A stretch of DNA of 64,000 nt from Endomychus coccineus (GCA_958510875.1 OY294070.1:22807631-22871630); one strand, 5' to 3'; counted from the stretch's first letter, positions 46,844-60,345 are shown. Notes: generated from the sequence alone by a model not told the origin. Made by a program: numbers and translations.

Positions 46844-47913
46844 AGGATCCTAAGTTACTCACAACTTAGATATTTTGCACAGAAAAGGATATATATGAAA
46901 TATCATAATTCACAAATTCTCAATACTTATTATCAACAGACTTCCTGTCAATCATTATCATGTCGACCCAAGCCCTAATTACATTCCTATTCTATATGAT
47001 AGTACCACGCAATATCAAAATAATGTATAATCATATACATTTTAAAAGTAAACTATCCACTAATCTAAATAGGTGGTAACTAAGTTGTCATCTTCAGTAG
47101 ACCGGGAACAAGAGAAAAGACAAGTATGAATATATTTGTAGTTTTATATTTGATTTGATTTCAAATTTACATTGCTTCACTCACCAGTTTTTTGATAAAT
47201 TATTGAATAGTATTTAAGGAATTACATCTTGTTGTATCTGGTTTATAACTCAGTCTGAGGTTCCCATTGTGCGGTGAAACAATTTGGAATATATTTTATT
47301 TACAATTTATTATTCTACTTGCTATGAAGTTAAAAGTAATAAATGCCAGAACTCTAGAATTATTGAAATTTTATTCCAAAGTTCAAGAATATATGTATCG
47401 TTACGATTACCCTGAACATTAAATTTTATATATATTATACTTAATTAAATATTTGTAAAGGTATTACACTTTTATAGTTTTTTTTTACGAAAATTTTATT
47501 TAGGTCAAGAGATGTATGTAGGTATTATTTAGATTTAATAAGTTGATGTCGTTACTTACGTTACACATGTTTATACAGCACTAATTATGAAGATGTGACT
47601 TAATAATAATAATTGTTCTCAGAAATACTCAGATTGTAAGCATTGATAAGTTGAAGTTTGATACTAAGAACTAATGGTTTCTTCAGATTGTTAGGCAGCG
47701 CAAGTATTGTAATGTAAAATTAATTTATCCTAAAAATACATATATTTATCACAATGTCAAAATGCAAATAAATTAAATATGAAAAACCATTTATACACAG
47801 CATTGATACTTATTAATTGAAAAGAATCAAGTTGATTTTAGAATACCAGACAACCCCTGACACTGCAGTAGATAAGAACTATCAAAAAATATGTGATGTA
47901 CATTACTTATAGG

Positions 47914-49419
47914 CAGTGGCGTCTAGTGAACCTTTTAAGAGAGGAGGCCTGACATGAAACATTTTTGTAAAAATATAGTCTATTCAGCCAATTAATTTAA
48001 CCTTTGCGCAGCGACCGTACCAGCCACTTCAGTGACAAAATTAATGGTTGCCCAGCAAGAACCAACGTAGAGGTATAGAGTTTCTCTTGGGAAAAATTTG
48101 ATTTTTCGTTTTTTTTTTTTTTTTTTTTGGATTTTTAATATTTTTTGGAATTTTTCATATTTTGTTTTTTTTAAATTAATTTTATTAACTTTTTTTATAT
48201 ATTAACGGAATTCTACGGTCTTTAGTTTGCGAAAAATGATGAATAATATTATCATAAAATGTATCATTTTGTTTTAAGTGTTTTACTAAATCGTTTTCAA
48301 TAGATATTAAACTAACATTGTATAAACGATTTTGGCCCATTGTATTTCGCATGTAAGTTTTAATTCGTTTGAGAGTAGAAAATGATCTCTCCACCGATGC
48401 CGACGTGACAGGAATGGTGACTGTCAAACAAAGTAGTTTATGAAACTGAGGTAAAACTTTGTCTATCATATACTTTATCATATCGGCGTGACTGTCGTAC
48501 TGGCCTAAAATATCTTTATCCGAGTATGCAACGCATAATTCATTGTGCAGTGCTATTTTATCAAAAAATTTATATTTTAGAACTAAGTTATCTAAAAGTG
48601 TATTGGGAAACTCTTTTGAAAAAGATTCGAAAAATCTTCTATTTGTCAAGTCAAAAACTTCAATTCATGTAAATCGGAAAATCGAATCTCAATTTGACCT
48701 TTAATAGTATCTAAAATTTGATAAAAAAGTTGTTTATAATGTAGTTTCTTGTCTACCAAATTATACGTTTTCCTCCTTTTCGCGGGAGGAGCCTCATCAG
48801 TTGAAAAATTTTCAAATAAAATATTAAAATGAAATTCTGTATTACGGAAACTTGAAATTTTATCAATGAAATGTTTCAAACGATCTCTTGAATAAATTAT
48901 ATCGGTGAATTTATGTTGTAAAATTTGAGAAATAAGATCAGTTTGTTCAAATATTAATTTAAAAGTATCAAGGTTAATTTAGCTTTATTTTTATGGATGG
49001 TAAACACTGCATGTGATGTAAAATTCCATCGAGTTGTAGCATTACAGGGAATTCTGTTTAAGGCAACACGCATGTGTCGAATTCCGTACCACCGACCGTA
49101 CTGAACTTAAATGCAAGTGGCAGGCTAGCCTACTGAGAGTGTTGCCATTTCAGCTATGTTTTACGGTATTTAGCAATTGGACTGGTCGGAAAAACGGCAA
49201 CTGTGTTGAGCAACACGTGTTTACAGTTTAGGGTTTGAGATATATAGAGTCTAGCCTCAAGGCACTGTTGCCAGATTAAAAATAATTACTGAGAACGTGG
49301 AATTAATTGTAAAATTTAAAAAATCACTAGAGAAACAGGAAATAAAATGATGAATGATCAACAAGATGAATTGGTGAGGAGGTTGAGCCTCCTTAGCCTC
49401 TTTCGAGGAGCCGCCACTG
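47914..49419 (-). mobile_element. 1.5 kb hAT element, copy B
   Basis: CAGTGGCG at 47914 and CGCCACTG ending 49419, with CTTATAGG flanks (47906-47913, 49420-49427). The main difference from copy A is a T-run three bases shorter near 48108. Confidence 0.93.
48185..49044 (-). pseudogene. hAT transposase C-terminal relic, copy B
   Basis: Frames 48879-48646 and 48649-48185 give the same two-frame relic as in copy A with the PVTSASVERSFSTLKRIKTY block. The shared frameshift shows it was already broken before the duplication. Confidence 0.88.
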
Positions 49420-50254
49420 CTTATAGGTACATTTGATAATGCTTCAAACATTTGAATGAACTAAATTTTAAATTTATGATAAATAATATGGAATTAAACA
49501 CTAATTAATACTTGGAACTAAAATCCTTTTGAACTCAACTAAAGGCTAAACTCAAGATGCAAGTAAACAAATATAACATTTGCAGGTATGTACCAGCATC
49601 AACCTTGTAGCAGCGCCATCTAGTGTTTTGAAGAAATCATTTATAATTCTTTCGTATCCTTCATTCACTCGAACATCTAACTTTATCTATGGTTGTAAGC
49701 TTTCATTTTCAGTGAAAAGTGATATTTTCATTTCGAATTCAATTCCTAGTAGATTTCACTAGGAAATATGTAACTTAGTGTTACTCCCATTCAGTTGATC
49801 GGAACACAGTCGACTCGTTAGAACAAAAACAAACCTATAAAAATTGAAATCTTTTCCCAGCATTGACACTATTTTTTTCGAGTAGCAATTTTGGCCAATC
49901 TATACTTTTAGTTCCTTCGTACGCAAAATTTCTTGGGACAAAAATGCCAAATCTCCATAATTTGCTTTGCGCCAACTGAGGGACATATATTTGTATAACC
50001 TCGGTATTTCGGTTTCCTAATTGTATTCACTTTAACACAATTCTAATATACTGTAAATGGATCTCCCACTGTTAAATACATGTGCTAGAATGGGTACATT
50101 TTAAGCGATAGCAAACCAAATGAAAAACTTTTAAATTTAAATATAAAATATGTTTGAGTACTTATCCATCTAATATTTTCATATAGTATGTCTAAAGCTT
50201 ATCGTTTTATTAATATGAAAATATATTTGTGTATCAGCCTTACATAAATATATA

Positions 50255-51764
50255 CACTCCGCACAACAATTATCGCATCACCTCATGTTTTGATGAACAA
50301 GTTATAGATTTTTTTTTGTTAAAGCAAAATTATTTTTTCAGAAGTTTTTTTTTACTATATTTTGAGATAAACAGCGCGATCTAAACTATTTCGTTGCATC
50401 AGTTAGTTGTGTGTATTTGTAATTTACTGCGAACTGTTAAATATTGTTTCGAATGAATTTTCGCCTCCTGGGTCATGTAGAATTCGCCCAAGTAGCATTA
50501 TTGCGCTATGACCTCACAGCCAAAGATACGTTGCTGAAGTCTTGGGTTTAAAACAGTCGACCATCAGCACAACATTAGCTGGTCAAGGTTACTTCTCCCA
50601 CAGACGATCCACGTCACATAGCCCGCAAATTTCAAATTATCTTCAGGAAGTTGGTATTCCCACCATGAACTGGCCAGAACGAAGCCCATCATATGAATTC
50701 CATCAATAATGTGTGGAACCATTTTTAGAACAGTTACGACAACGTAGAGAACCTCCAATATAGACCAGGATGGAAGCCCGGTTTGTATTGGAGAACTTAT
50801 TGAAAGTATGCTACGTTTTCTGCAAGTCGTGAGAGGAAGGGGAGGCAATATTCAGGGTGTCCCAGGTTTTAGTAGCAGAACTTTGACGGTCGACAGCAAA
50901 TTTGATTTTGATGATTAACATATATGCACAGAAAAAAAAGGAAATTTCTTAATTTTGTTCGTATCTCCGAAGATAATCAAGATGTCTCAATGAAATTTGG
51001 TGCCGTGGATGAGTAGATAGGTTACCACATTTGCACATAATTTGAGACCGGTATTACTCCCAGTGGCGTAGATTTAGGTATTTAATAACAATAAATTGAC
51101 CCGAAAAGTGTTATCACCCTGTAAATACTACTTCTTAGGCAGAATTTAAATCTAAGCGAATAAGGTCTCTTGATATTTCTTTGTACCTAGCACCGTTTCA
51201 CGGCAAATTCAATTTTTCTGAATAATTACCACCACCATGAAAATCTGGTGAAAATTGAAAAAATAGGAACCTTAAATTAAAGAGCGTCGTTGAGTGACAA
51301 ACATAAGATAAGCTGTCTTTCGTAATCTCTAGAGCTAGTCGAGTCAAATAGGTAAAATACCTATTTGACTTGACTAAGCGATACATTACAAAGGAAGGCC
51401 AAATAACCAATTTTTATTTCCAAAAATGTTTAAGCCAGACATTAAGAAATTTTTTATAAAATTCAACACCCTGTATCTCAAAAATTAAGCGTCTGTGCAT
51501 ATATGTTAATAGGAACTTTTTTCTCAAAATCAAATTTTCTATTGACTGTTCTGCTACTAAAACCTGGAACATCCTGTATAATATTAAAAAGATTAGATTT
51601 CTCAAGTTTTCACATTTTATTGTGTCTTCCTTCTGTTGGACAACAACCTGATGGGTTTTCTTGCAATCAAAGTTTGACCTCATGATAGGCAAAAAAGCTT
51701 GAATTCTAAATTAGAAGGTACAATTTTCGAAAACAGGTGTGATGCAATAATTGTTGCAAGAATA
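50255..51764 (+). mobile_element. Tc1-like element with collapsed foldback insertion, copy B
   Basis: Same termini as 27611-30090, but about 970 bp shorter because the centre of the nested foldback (here about 50850-51589) is gone. At the join, AAATAGGTAAAATACCTATT leaves a short near-perfect palindrome. Confidence 0.7.
50424..50854 (+). pseudogene. Tc1 transposase relic, copy B
   Basis: Carries the same motifs and stops as copy A (27780-28210), including the MNWPERSP block near 50660. Confidence 0.8.
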
Positions 51765-53261
51765 TTTCGACCATGTGATACTTGTGTAATGGAGGATGTT
51801 CTTATTGTTATGGTAAATGTATTAATAATCAAAATCATTTTTTTAAGTGTTAAATAGGTTTTGTAAATTTCATTACACTCTTGTGGTAGTAGAGAAAATG
51901 TTTTTTATAAATGGATAGGAAGGTTCAGATTATTTCGATAACATATATGAGGAATTCTGCGATAATTTACATTTTAAGAGATACATATTGTCTGTGGATA
52001 AGTGGCTGCAATACGCTTAATCATTTGTTAAAAAAAGTTGAAGTGTTTTATTGCCATCATGATCCATATACTGAAATCAATCTTCTCCAACCTCTATTGA
52101 AGACCGATTTTCAAACATTTCGGAGGCAAGTGAATAAAATGCATATTATATTTGGTATACTTCAGCAGGAGAACATTAAGTAATTTGAGCAATTTTTCAA
52201 CGATTCCATTCGTTTTAAACCGTCAAGTTTGGTCCATACTCTATAGTTATCAAATTGCAACTGTATCTGAACCTACCTAAAGTTTATTGTGGTATTCTGT
52301 TTCTATAACTTCAATTCTTGAACGTGAGATTTTTTTTACAATTCGATTATATTTATGGCATGATACTAATTGTTACTTCAGTAGTGAAAGGTGCCAATAT
52401 ATTAAGATTTTCTTAATCTTAATTACTAATCATTCCTCTCTACAATTGATAATCCTCTAATTAGCAACTAGATAGAATGAAAAAATGTATACACTTGTTC
52501 TTATCTTTTTTTTAATTTTAGAGTGAATTTGGAAAATAAATATATATTTTAAACAGTTTGTTTTGTTATTTACATTACCAATTGTTATTTCTAAAGAGAA
52601 TTTCTGATGTGTGCTTTTGTAACCTCGAAAACGGTTGGGAAGCAACCCATTATTTACCTGTTTTCCTGCTAGCTAACGTCACTTTCTCTACCTGTATGTA
52701 TGTGTATTGTGATACACATGTTTCAAATATTTGCCTTGCCTGTATGTAAATTAAAGTATTATATATGAAATCTCTAGAATCATTCATCAATATACGCGAC
52801 TATCATTTGGCTACGCCTAACGTATAATGATATCTAGTATCTAGCCGTACCATGCATCATGGAATCTCCCCGGATTGACTGGGACTTCCCTGCGCTTTTC
52901 CTAACAGTGCCGCACTCGACGTTTCAGTCTTCTACTGAATAATAAATCAATATGTTACATTCCATGAGAACAGTACTATATATGGATATGATCCTCAAGT
53001 TGCTAGATGCTGTGAAAAGGAAAACAACTTTTTGTTATAATAAAACGAGAATTACCTAGAAACCATAGATAACTCTACAACCGGTAGTAGAGTTATCTAT
53101 GCTAGAAACTAAAAACATGAATAAACGTAAATATGAAAAATAGTACAGAGCTGTCACCATAGACAACAACAGGCTTTCACTGCGGCTTGCGAGACTGCTA
53201 CCACAGAACAACTATAAAAACGTCGACTTCTAGTCATACAGATGAAAAATAGAGTTCTGCC

Positions 53262-53836
53262 CACGATTGTACATACAGGTCTGGGGACTCGAGGCTGTTT
53301 CCTATGTGAGAAGTGGGTCCGCTAAGCGTCGACTGTCGCGTAGTACCAAAAAGGATGGCGCATTAGTCGAAATTCTCTGACAACTGTCATACTTGACTTG
53401 TAAACACAAGGAATACCTGCGTTTTTAGAAACAAATTACGAAATCGTGCATTGTGCCGAAATGCAAAACGGGGTACAAAAGTGTAAGGCAAGAAACTTCT
53501 GTTTTTAAAGTGCCGAAAGATGCGGAAATGCGAAAAAAGTGTATGCTTCCGATTCCGGATAGAAATCGTTTTAACGAGGTCTTTTATGTGTGCGAGCATG
53601 TATAACGAAAAAGGAAGTTATTTTTAAGGTGAGTAATACATTTTGACAAGAGTAACAGTTCTATTCCTCTCTCAAATCAGAATACTTAGTAACACTGCTT
53701 GCGATTCCGGAAAGAAATCGTTTTACCACTTCGATCCAAGCGCTAGCTAGTGGCTGAGCGAGGGACTACGAGTTTGGCGACGCGTAAGAGACCCATGTCA
53801 AACATACGAGTCCCCAGACCTGTATGTACGACCGTG
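53262..53836 (+). mobile_element. P-like (THAP) element 1, copy B
   Basis: Matches 31587-32161 with the same near-duplicate flanks GTTCTGCC and GTTCGGCC. It includes the truncated THAP frame at 53441-53605 with the same TAA. Confidence 0.8.
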
Positions 53837-54168
53837 GTTCGGCCTATCTTCTTGGCACGTTACCATAAAGATCCCTATGATGCATCCAACATCAAAAAAC
53901 GGAGCATAAGTGCGCGTGGCATATCGAGAACGGGTAAAAAGAGAAGTTCGTTGATTAGAAAGAGATAGCCTCTCTTCAAATTACTCAGATGGGGTCAAAG
54001 AATATCCTCGTCAAGAACTCTATGCTTCTAGTCATATTGTTATCTGTTAACATATCTATGAAATTTCTAATTCGACATGCGTTATAACCTTCGATTCTCA
54101 CGTACGCGGTAACTTGATGCAGCTACAGAAGACAGAAATGACTTTTTTGTTTTGTGTAGTTGCATGCA

Positions 54169-54415
54169 TACTATAATTACCATCGACATATACATATGGA
54201 CTGCGCGTGACAATGATAAGCGCGGCTAGTGCAGGCGAGAGAGAGGGAAAACGGAAAGGCCGGCTCGGGACGTAAACATACTAGCTACAGTACGCAGCGG
54301 CCAATAGAAACGCGATAGAGCCGGCCTCTTCGTTTTCTCTCCCTCCCGCCTGAACTAGCCGCGCTTATCATTGCCACGCGCAGTCCATATGTATATGTCG
54401 ATGATAATTACTGTA
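54169..54415. mobile_element. Palindromic GC-rich MITE, copy B
   Basis: Copy of 32494-32740. Small changes near the loop (TTCTCTCCCTC for TTCCATCCCTC) improve pairing with the opposite arm's GAGAGAGAGGGAA. Confidence 0.68.
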
Positions 54416-54507
54416 TATTATAACCCTATTCTTCATCTCTATGCTTCTAGTCGAATTGTAAACATTTGTAACTTCTATGAAATTTCTGATTCGACATGCG
54501 TTATAAC

Positions 54508-55345
54508 CACGGTCGTATATACAGGTCTGGGAACTCTAGGCCGTTTCCCATGTGAGAAGTGAGTCCGCTAAACGACAACTGTCGCGTAGTACCAAAAGGG
54601 TGGCGCATGAGTCGAGGAATGATCTCTGGCACGTATACGACCGTCTTCTCTGGCAACTGTCATTCATTGTTGACTTGTAAACATAAGGAATACCGGCGTT
54701 CTTGGAAAAAAATTAGGAAACCGTGCATTGTGCCGAAATGCAAAACGGGGTACAAAAGTGTAAAGCAAGAAACTTCTGTTTTTAAAGTGCCGAAAGATGC
54801 GAAAATACGAAAAAAGTGGATGCTTGCGATTCCGGATAGAAATCGTTTTAACGAGGTCTTTTATGTGTGCGAGCATTTTGACAAGAGTAACAATTCCTCT
54901 CTCAAATCAGAATAGTAAATATTGCGTTACGAGAAAAATTATTTTACCTAATAATCTGATTGTTACTTCGATCCAAGCGCTAGCTGGTGGCTGAGCGAGG
55001 GACTACGAGTTTGTCGACATGTAAGCAGAGAGATGTAAGAATAGAGAGCGCTAGTTCCATAAAAGCCTATGTTAATGGAGTGACCGGGATTGAGTAGTAA
55101 CCGATTTCTCCCCTCCAACAAAAACAAAATGCGCGGCATTCACAATTCGTTCTTTCTACGTGAAGTCTTCCGCTAGTGTAGTATGGTATGGGAAGCTTGG
55201 TAACTCATTCATCCCCACTCCGCGGCTCTAAATTCATTAAGTCCGGTCACTAATATATCTTTTAACGCTCTCTATTCTTACATCTCTCTGCATGTAAGAG
55301 ACTCATCTCAAACATAGAGTTCCCAGACCTGTATGTACGACCGTG
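54508..55345 (+). mobile_element. P-like (THAP) element 2, copy B
   Basis: Inverted ends and perfect GTTATAAC flanks (54500-54507, 55346-55353) as in copy A. The nested 267 bp MITE is at 55025-55291. Confidence 0.87.
54718..54915 (+). pseudogene. THAP-domain fragment, element 2 copy B (open frame)
   Basis: Here the THAP frame is uninterrupted from KPCIVPKC through RKKWMLAIP to VCEHF and a stop at 54913, because the codon that is TAA in copy A is AAA. It is part of an open frame starting at 54559, but the upstream residues are element terminus sequence and no ancestral start is evident. C-x4-C is present, the HF after Cys has spacing C-x-H, and no transposase core follows. Confidence 0.7.
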
Positions 55346-55610
55346 GTTATAACCTACGATTCTCACGTGTGTCCCAACTTGATGTAGATACTGAAGGCAG
55401 GAATTAACTTTTTGTTTTTTGTAGTTGCCTGCATAGGCATACTATAATTACTATATACTATACTATGATAGTATTTGTCTTTGATGTTACATAATGTCAC
55501 TACTTATTAAATTCCGAAATTCCTGTTAAATTTCGATGGAATTGTAGACACCTTATTCATATTAATACTACAAACCTATTGTCAACAACAATAGGTCAAT
55601 AGATATTCTG

Positions 55611-55693
55611 ATGGAAAACAAATACGAAATTACTGATTATATAGATATAAAGATTGAAGAAGAGCCTGCAGATTATCAACCATCCCACATACA
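55611..55693 (+). CDS. Poly-C2H2 zinc-finger protein, first coding exon, copy B
   Basis: Identical 27-codon start (MENKYEITDYIDIKIEEEP) and GTAAGT donor as copy A. Upstream, copy B lacks about 29 bp (after ATTGTAGACA) that are present before copy A, so the 5' regions are not identical and could differ in regulation. Confidence 0.75.
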
Positions 55694-56495
55694 GTAAGTT
55701 CATAGTTTACGGTAATATTTGTTTACATGAAATCTACTTTAGAATTAGTAATAAAAAGTTAACCAACCCCATTATCAAGAAAAGGAGTTAAAATCAGTCG
55801 ATACCTCTGGATCATAACCAACTATTCTTCAGAGATAAGCTAAGCGATCTTGGTTTCCCTTGATTATTTTTTCAATGTAGTTACAGCTTAATAACTCACC
55901 ACTTCAGCAGTATCTATATATTCTCAATTTTGCCTCATTAATGGGTGATGTTCAACTTGGTTTATCCCAAGGTTATCATCGGTTTCCCATACTAACTTCT
56001 GATTTGCCTTCGACTGTGCAAGCCAATTATCCCACATATTTCCAACATTAACAACATAAGTATTTAGAATTATAGGGATAATTAATAGATGATCAACATA
56101 TTTTTTATGATTCCACTTGTACGTAAAAAGTTTAAAAAAGGAGATAAAATCAGTGGACACTCCTGAAGCATATGACAACCAACCAATCTTCACTGATAAG
56201 CCTAGAGATCTTGGTTTCCTTTGATTATTTCTTCAATGGAGTTACAGCTTAATACCCTGTTTTCCCGTTAATGAATGATACTCGACCTGTCTTAACACAA
56301 AGTTATCACTGAATTCCATACTAACTTTTGTGTTCGACTATGTAAGCCAGCTATCCTAGATATTACTCATTATACTATTTAAGGTATGACTATGAAATTT
56401 AATGTAGTATAATTTTGTTTATACTAACACCATTTTTTCACATTTACATGATATGTCTTGAAACTCACAGCAAACTAAGTTAGAAATTCTGCGGA

Positions 56496-56996
56496 TAGCT
56501 GATCTTGAATGTTCTTGGCTCAATAGCACAACTTGATGATGACGTTTGGCCAACCATTACAGGTGGTATCATCAGGGCAGGCTTGAGTAAACAGGTTATG
56601 CAATAGTTACCCCTGTGAAAGAACATGAGCGCTGTACAAGGCTTCGTGACACCAGTAGATCTGCACTTGTGAAACATTAGTTTGACACTAATCAACAAAT
56701 TCTTTTCGAAAATGCTAAAATCCCGTGCCGAAGTCCATACTTCTATCAGCGAAAAATTCTTGAACTGATCAAAATCTGAAAACATCCAAATATCTATAAA
56801 CCGTGACTCAGGATATTATCTTCCCAACATTTGCATATGATCACACAACGGCAGGATCAGGTGCCAGAACGGAGTTAACCACTGGAATAATGCCAATGAA
56901 CAATGTAGCATGAAGGTTTTTTTCTCACACTAAATACCGCTTGGTTGGTGAAACGTCAGCATCAAGTCGTGCTATTGTGGAGTTCATCCGGAAGCC
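56496..56996 (+). pseudogene. Penelope-like retroelement relic, copy B
   Basis: Same relic and intron position as 34850-35350. The downstream terminal repeat here retains GTGAAACGTCAGC, closer to the hairpin consensus than copy A's GTGAAACTTCAGC. Confidence 0.66.
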
Positions 56997-57062
56997 TAGA
57001 ATTTTCAATATCTTCAGATTTATTCCTAAATAAATAAGCATATTTGACTTTTCCTTTTCCAG

Positions 57063-59208
57063 AATTGCAAACTTACTTGATGAATCTCCGAATGATATGC
57101 CTCAGAAATGTGTCACAGATGATGTATATTTAAGTGAAGATTACTTGAACGATAAGAATTTGGATCTTTCACAAAGAAAGTGCGAGTCTGAGTTTGATGA
57201 AGTAACAGACATAAAAAGTAATGTAACAGTTACACACAATCATGATTTTGAACATGCAATGAACCAAAAAGATCTGTCCTTAAAATCAATAGCTAACATG
57301 AAAAAAAAGACTCTAGACACAATCAATGAGACATACAAACAGAAGAAATTACAAAAAATTCTGAATTGTGATGAGAGCACTTCACCTTCAAGTTCAGTGC
57401 AGCAGATCCACTCTGAATACATTGAGGACATCAACACTGTTGTAAAACACAAGATACTAAAATGTCAGCATTGCAATTTTGAGTGTGCTCTGATGTCTAG
57501 TTTTAAAAAACACATCAACTCTAAACACAGAAAACACATATGTCAGTATTGCGATTATTGGAGCTTTCGGATGCCACATTTAAGAAGCCACATAAACTCT
57601 AAACACACAAGAGAGGAAATACACAAGTGTCAGTATTGCGATTATCAGAGCACTCTGGTGTCAAATTTGAAAATGCACATCAACTGTAAACACACAAGAG
57701 AGACGATGCACAAGTGTCAGTATTGCGTTTATGAGAGCACTCGCAAGTCAGATTTAAAAATTCACATCAACTGGAAGCATACAAGAGAGAAAATACATGA
57801 GTGTCAGTATTGCGATTATGAAAGCCCACGAACGACGGAATTAAAAATTCACATCAACGCTAAACACACAAGGGAGGAGGTACACAAGTGCCAGTATTGC
57901 GGATATGAGAGCACTCGCAAGTCAGATTTAAAAATTCACATCAACTCGAAGCATACAAGAGAGAAAATACATAAGTGTCAGTATTGCGATTATGAAAGCC
58001 CACGAACGACGGAATTAAAAATTCACATCAACGCTAAACACACAAGGGAGGAGGTACACAAGTGTCAGTATTGCGGTTATGAGAGCACTCGCAAGTCAGA
58101 TTTAAAAATTCACATCAACTCGAAGCATACAAGAGAGAAAATACATAACTGTCAGTATTGCTTTTATGAGAGCACTCGCAAGTCAGATTTAAAAATTCAC
58201 ATCAACTCGAAGCATACAAGAGAGAAAATACATAAGTGTCAGTATTGCGATTATGAAAGCCCACGAACGACGGAATTAAAAATTCACATCAACGCTAAAC
58301 ACACAAGGGAGGAGGTACACAAGTGTCAGTATTGCGGTTATGAGAGCACTCGCAAGTCAGATTTAAAAATTCACATCAACTCGAAGCATACAAGAGAGAA
58401 AATACATAAGTGTCAGTATTGCGTTTATGAGAGCACTCGCAAGTCAGGTTTAAAAATTCACATAAACTCGAAGCATACAAGAGAGAAAATACATGAGTGT
58501 CAGTATTGCGTTTATGAGAGCACTCGCAAGTCAGATTTAAAAATTCACATCAACTCGAAGCATACAAGAGAGAAAATACATAAGTGTCAGTATTGCGATT
58601 ATCGGAGCTTTCGGATGCCACATTTAAGAAGCCACATAAACTCTAAACACACAAAAGAGGAAATACACAAGTGTCAGTATTGCGATTATCAGAGCACTCT
58701 GGTGTCAAATTTGAAAATGCACATCAACTGTAAACACACAAGAGAGACGATGCACAAGTGTCAGTATTGCGTTTATGAGAGCACTCGCAAGTCAGATTTA
58801 AAAATTCACATCAACTCGAAGCATACAAGAGAGAAAATACATAAGTGTCAGTTTTGCGTTTATGAGAGCACTCGCAAGTCAGATTTAAAAATTCACATCA
58901 ACTGGAAGCATACAAGAGAGAAAATACATAAGTGTCAGTATTGCGATTATGAGAGCCCACGAACGACGGAATTAAAAATTCACATCAACGCTAAACACAC
59001 AAGGGAGGAGGTACACAAGTGTCAGTATTGCGGTTATGAGAGCACTCGCAAGTCAGATTTGAAAATTCACATCAACTCGAAGCATACAAGAGAGAAAATA
59101 CATAAGTGTCAGTATTGCGATTATGAGAGCCCACGAACGACGGAATTAAAAATTCACATCAACTCTAAACACAAGGGAGGAGGTACACAAGTGTCAGTAT
59201 TGCGGTAA
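57063..59208 (+). CDS. Poly-C2H2 zinc-finger protein, main exon, copy B
   Basis: Same length and architecture as copy A: acidic N-terminal linker, 20 C2H2 fingers, truncated GGGTQVSVLR tail. I count five residue differences in the 703 codons from the internal Met: Lys to Glu after His in finger 5, Arg to Lys at the end of finger 11, Arg to His in finger 14 (PRLRS to PHLRS), Arg to Lys in the linker after finger 14, and Glu to Gln in finger 17 (CEFC to CQFC). No finger has lost a zinc ligand. The 2-bp deletion before the final finger is shared. Both copies could be expressed. Confidence 0.87.
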
Positions 59209-59312
59209 TGGTAGCCCACGGACGTCGGATTTAAAACGTCACGTCAAAAATAAACATGCTGAAGTGTGGAGATAAGATATACAAAAAAAGAGAGATTCTT
59301 GACCCACGTATG

Positions 59313-59600
59313 AATTAATATAAATTCTCGGGAAATAGGTCACATTAACACATATACTTTAAACACGAAATCGTGGTGTTACAATTTCGATTTCGTGTTT
59401 CTGTTCGTTTCGGCGGTGTTGGCATATTAATTGAAATTGGTGCGATAAAGACGCTTTGTGTTGATACAATTAGTTTTAAGTAATCAGGTTATGAAATAAT
59501 AAGTCTTCTGATGATGGTCGTGAGACCGAAACGTACGTAAAGACGAAAGTATAAAGTATATGTGTTAATGTGACCTATTTCCCGAGAATTTATATTAATT
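59313..59600. repeat. Collapsed palindrome, copy B
   Basis: Corresponds to 37667-38106 but lacks 152 bp of the left arm (the join is ATACTTT then AAACACGAAATCG near 59360). The right arm is complete, so only the outer and the innermost pairs remain. Confidence 0.8.
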
Positions 59601-59899
59601 GATAAGATATACAGATGAAAAAAATATTTGACTGAAGTGAAGTATTGTATTCTGAAAATTGAATCTGAGTAAATCTTAGTAATTTATTATTTTTTCCCTA
59701 CTTCTATTTGGATTTTTGTTGAAGTATCACAGAATGGTTTCTTGTCTAACCTTTTTCCAACAACACTGAAATTACTTGCAACAGCATTAGTGAGAATACT
59801 TTTCAATATTCAATTACTAGCTATGGTTATATATTTTCCACCTTCAGTAGAAAAATGAGATCTGAAACATTTATTTATTAAATTGAGCAGAGATCAACA

Positions 59900-60345
59900 G
59901 GAGACCTGCTTGCCTATGTGTCTCATGTATCGCAGAATTTTATTGTAAAATATGGGCAATCTCTAGATGTAGCATTGGATATCTCCAAACTATTTGACGA
60001 GTCTGGTACTTAAGCCTTCTTGGGAAACTTCCTACCTATCGATTTTTCTCTCCTTGTGGTGGTTGACGCAGAATCCTCCGATATAATGGCTCTAAACGTT
60101 GGTGTTCCACAGGAATCCGTCTTGGCACCAACTTTGTCTCTGCTCCATAGCAACGATCTGCTTGAAATGACGACCTGTCGCGTATGATGGTACAATTCAT
60201 ACCGTTTTCTTATCTAGAGCCCCTATACCATCCAATGAAACCAGATAAGCGAGACAGAGACAGGTTGACGCAATTAATAGAGATCTGGCAAAGATTTTTG
60301 AATGGGGATCTGATAAGCAAGTAGAGTTTAATGCAACTTTAGGCA
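59900..60345 (+). pseudogene. Jockey-type RT relic, copy B and its continuation
   Basis: Repeats copy A's GDLLAYVSHVSQ...DISKLFDE and VGVPQESVLAPTL. It then runs on past the duplication breakpoint at 60280 with DLAKIFEWGSDKQVEFNAT, the block that follows the YADD region in Jockey RTs (DLxxIxxWGxxNxVxFNAxKTQ). The continuity shows that the ancestral RT relic spanned the breakpoint and that copy B holds the original right flank. Confidence 0.87.

Larger units (their letters stand above)
38791..60280. repeat. Tandem segmental duplication, copy B (~21.5 kb)
   Basis: Same orientation and order as copy A. Main differences are 56 bp more near 39310, one more 356 bp hairpin unit (about 45640-46000), about 955 bp less in the foldback inside Tc1 (at about 51350), 29 bp less near 55548 and 152 bp less in the palindrome near 59360. 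Stretches not listed separately below hold the same unremarkable sequence as in copy A. Confidence 0.95.
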
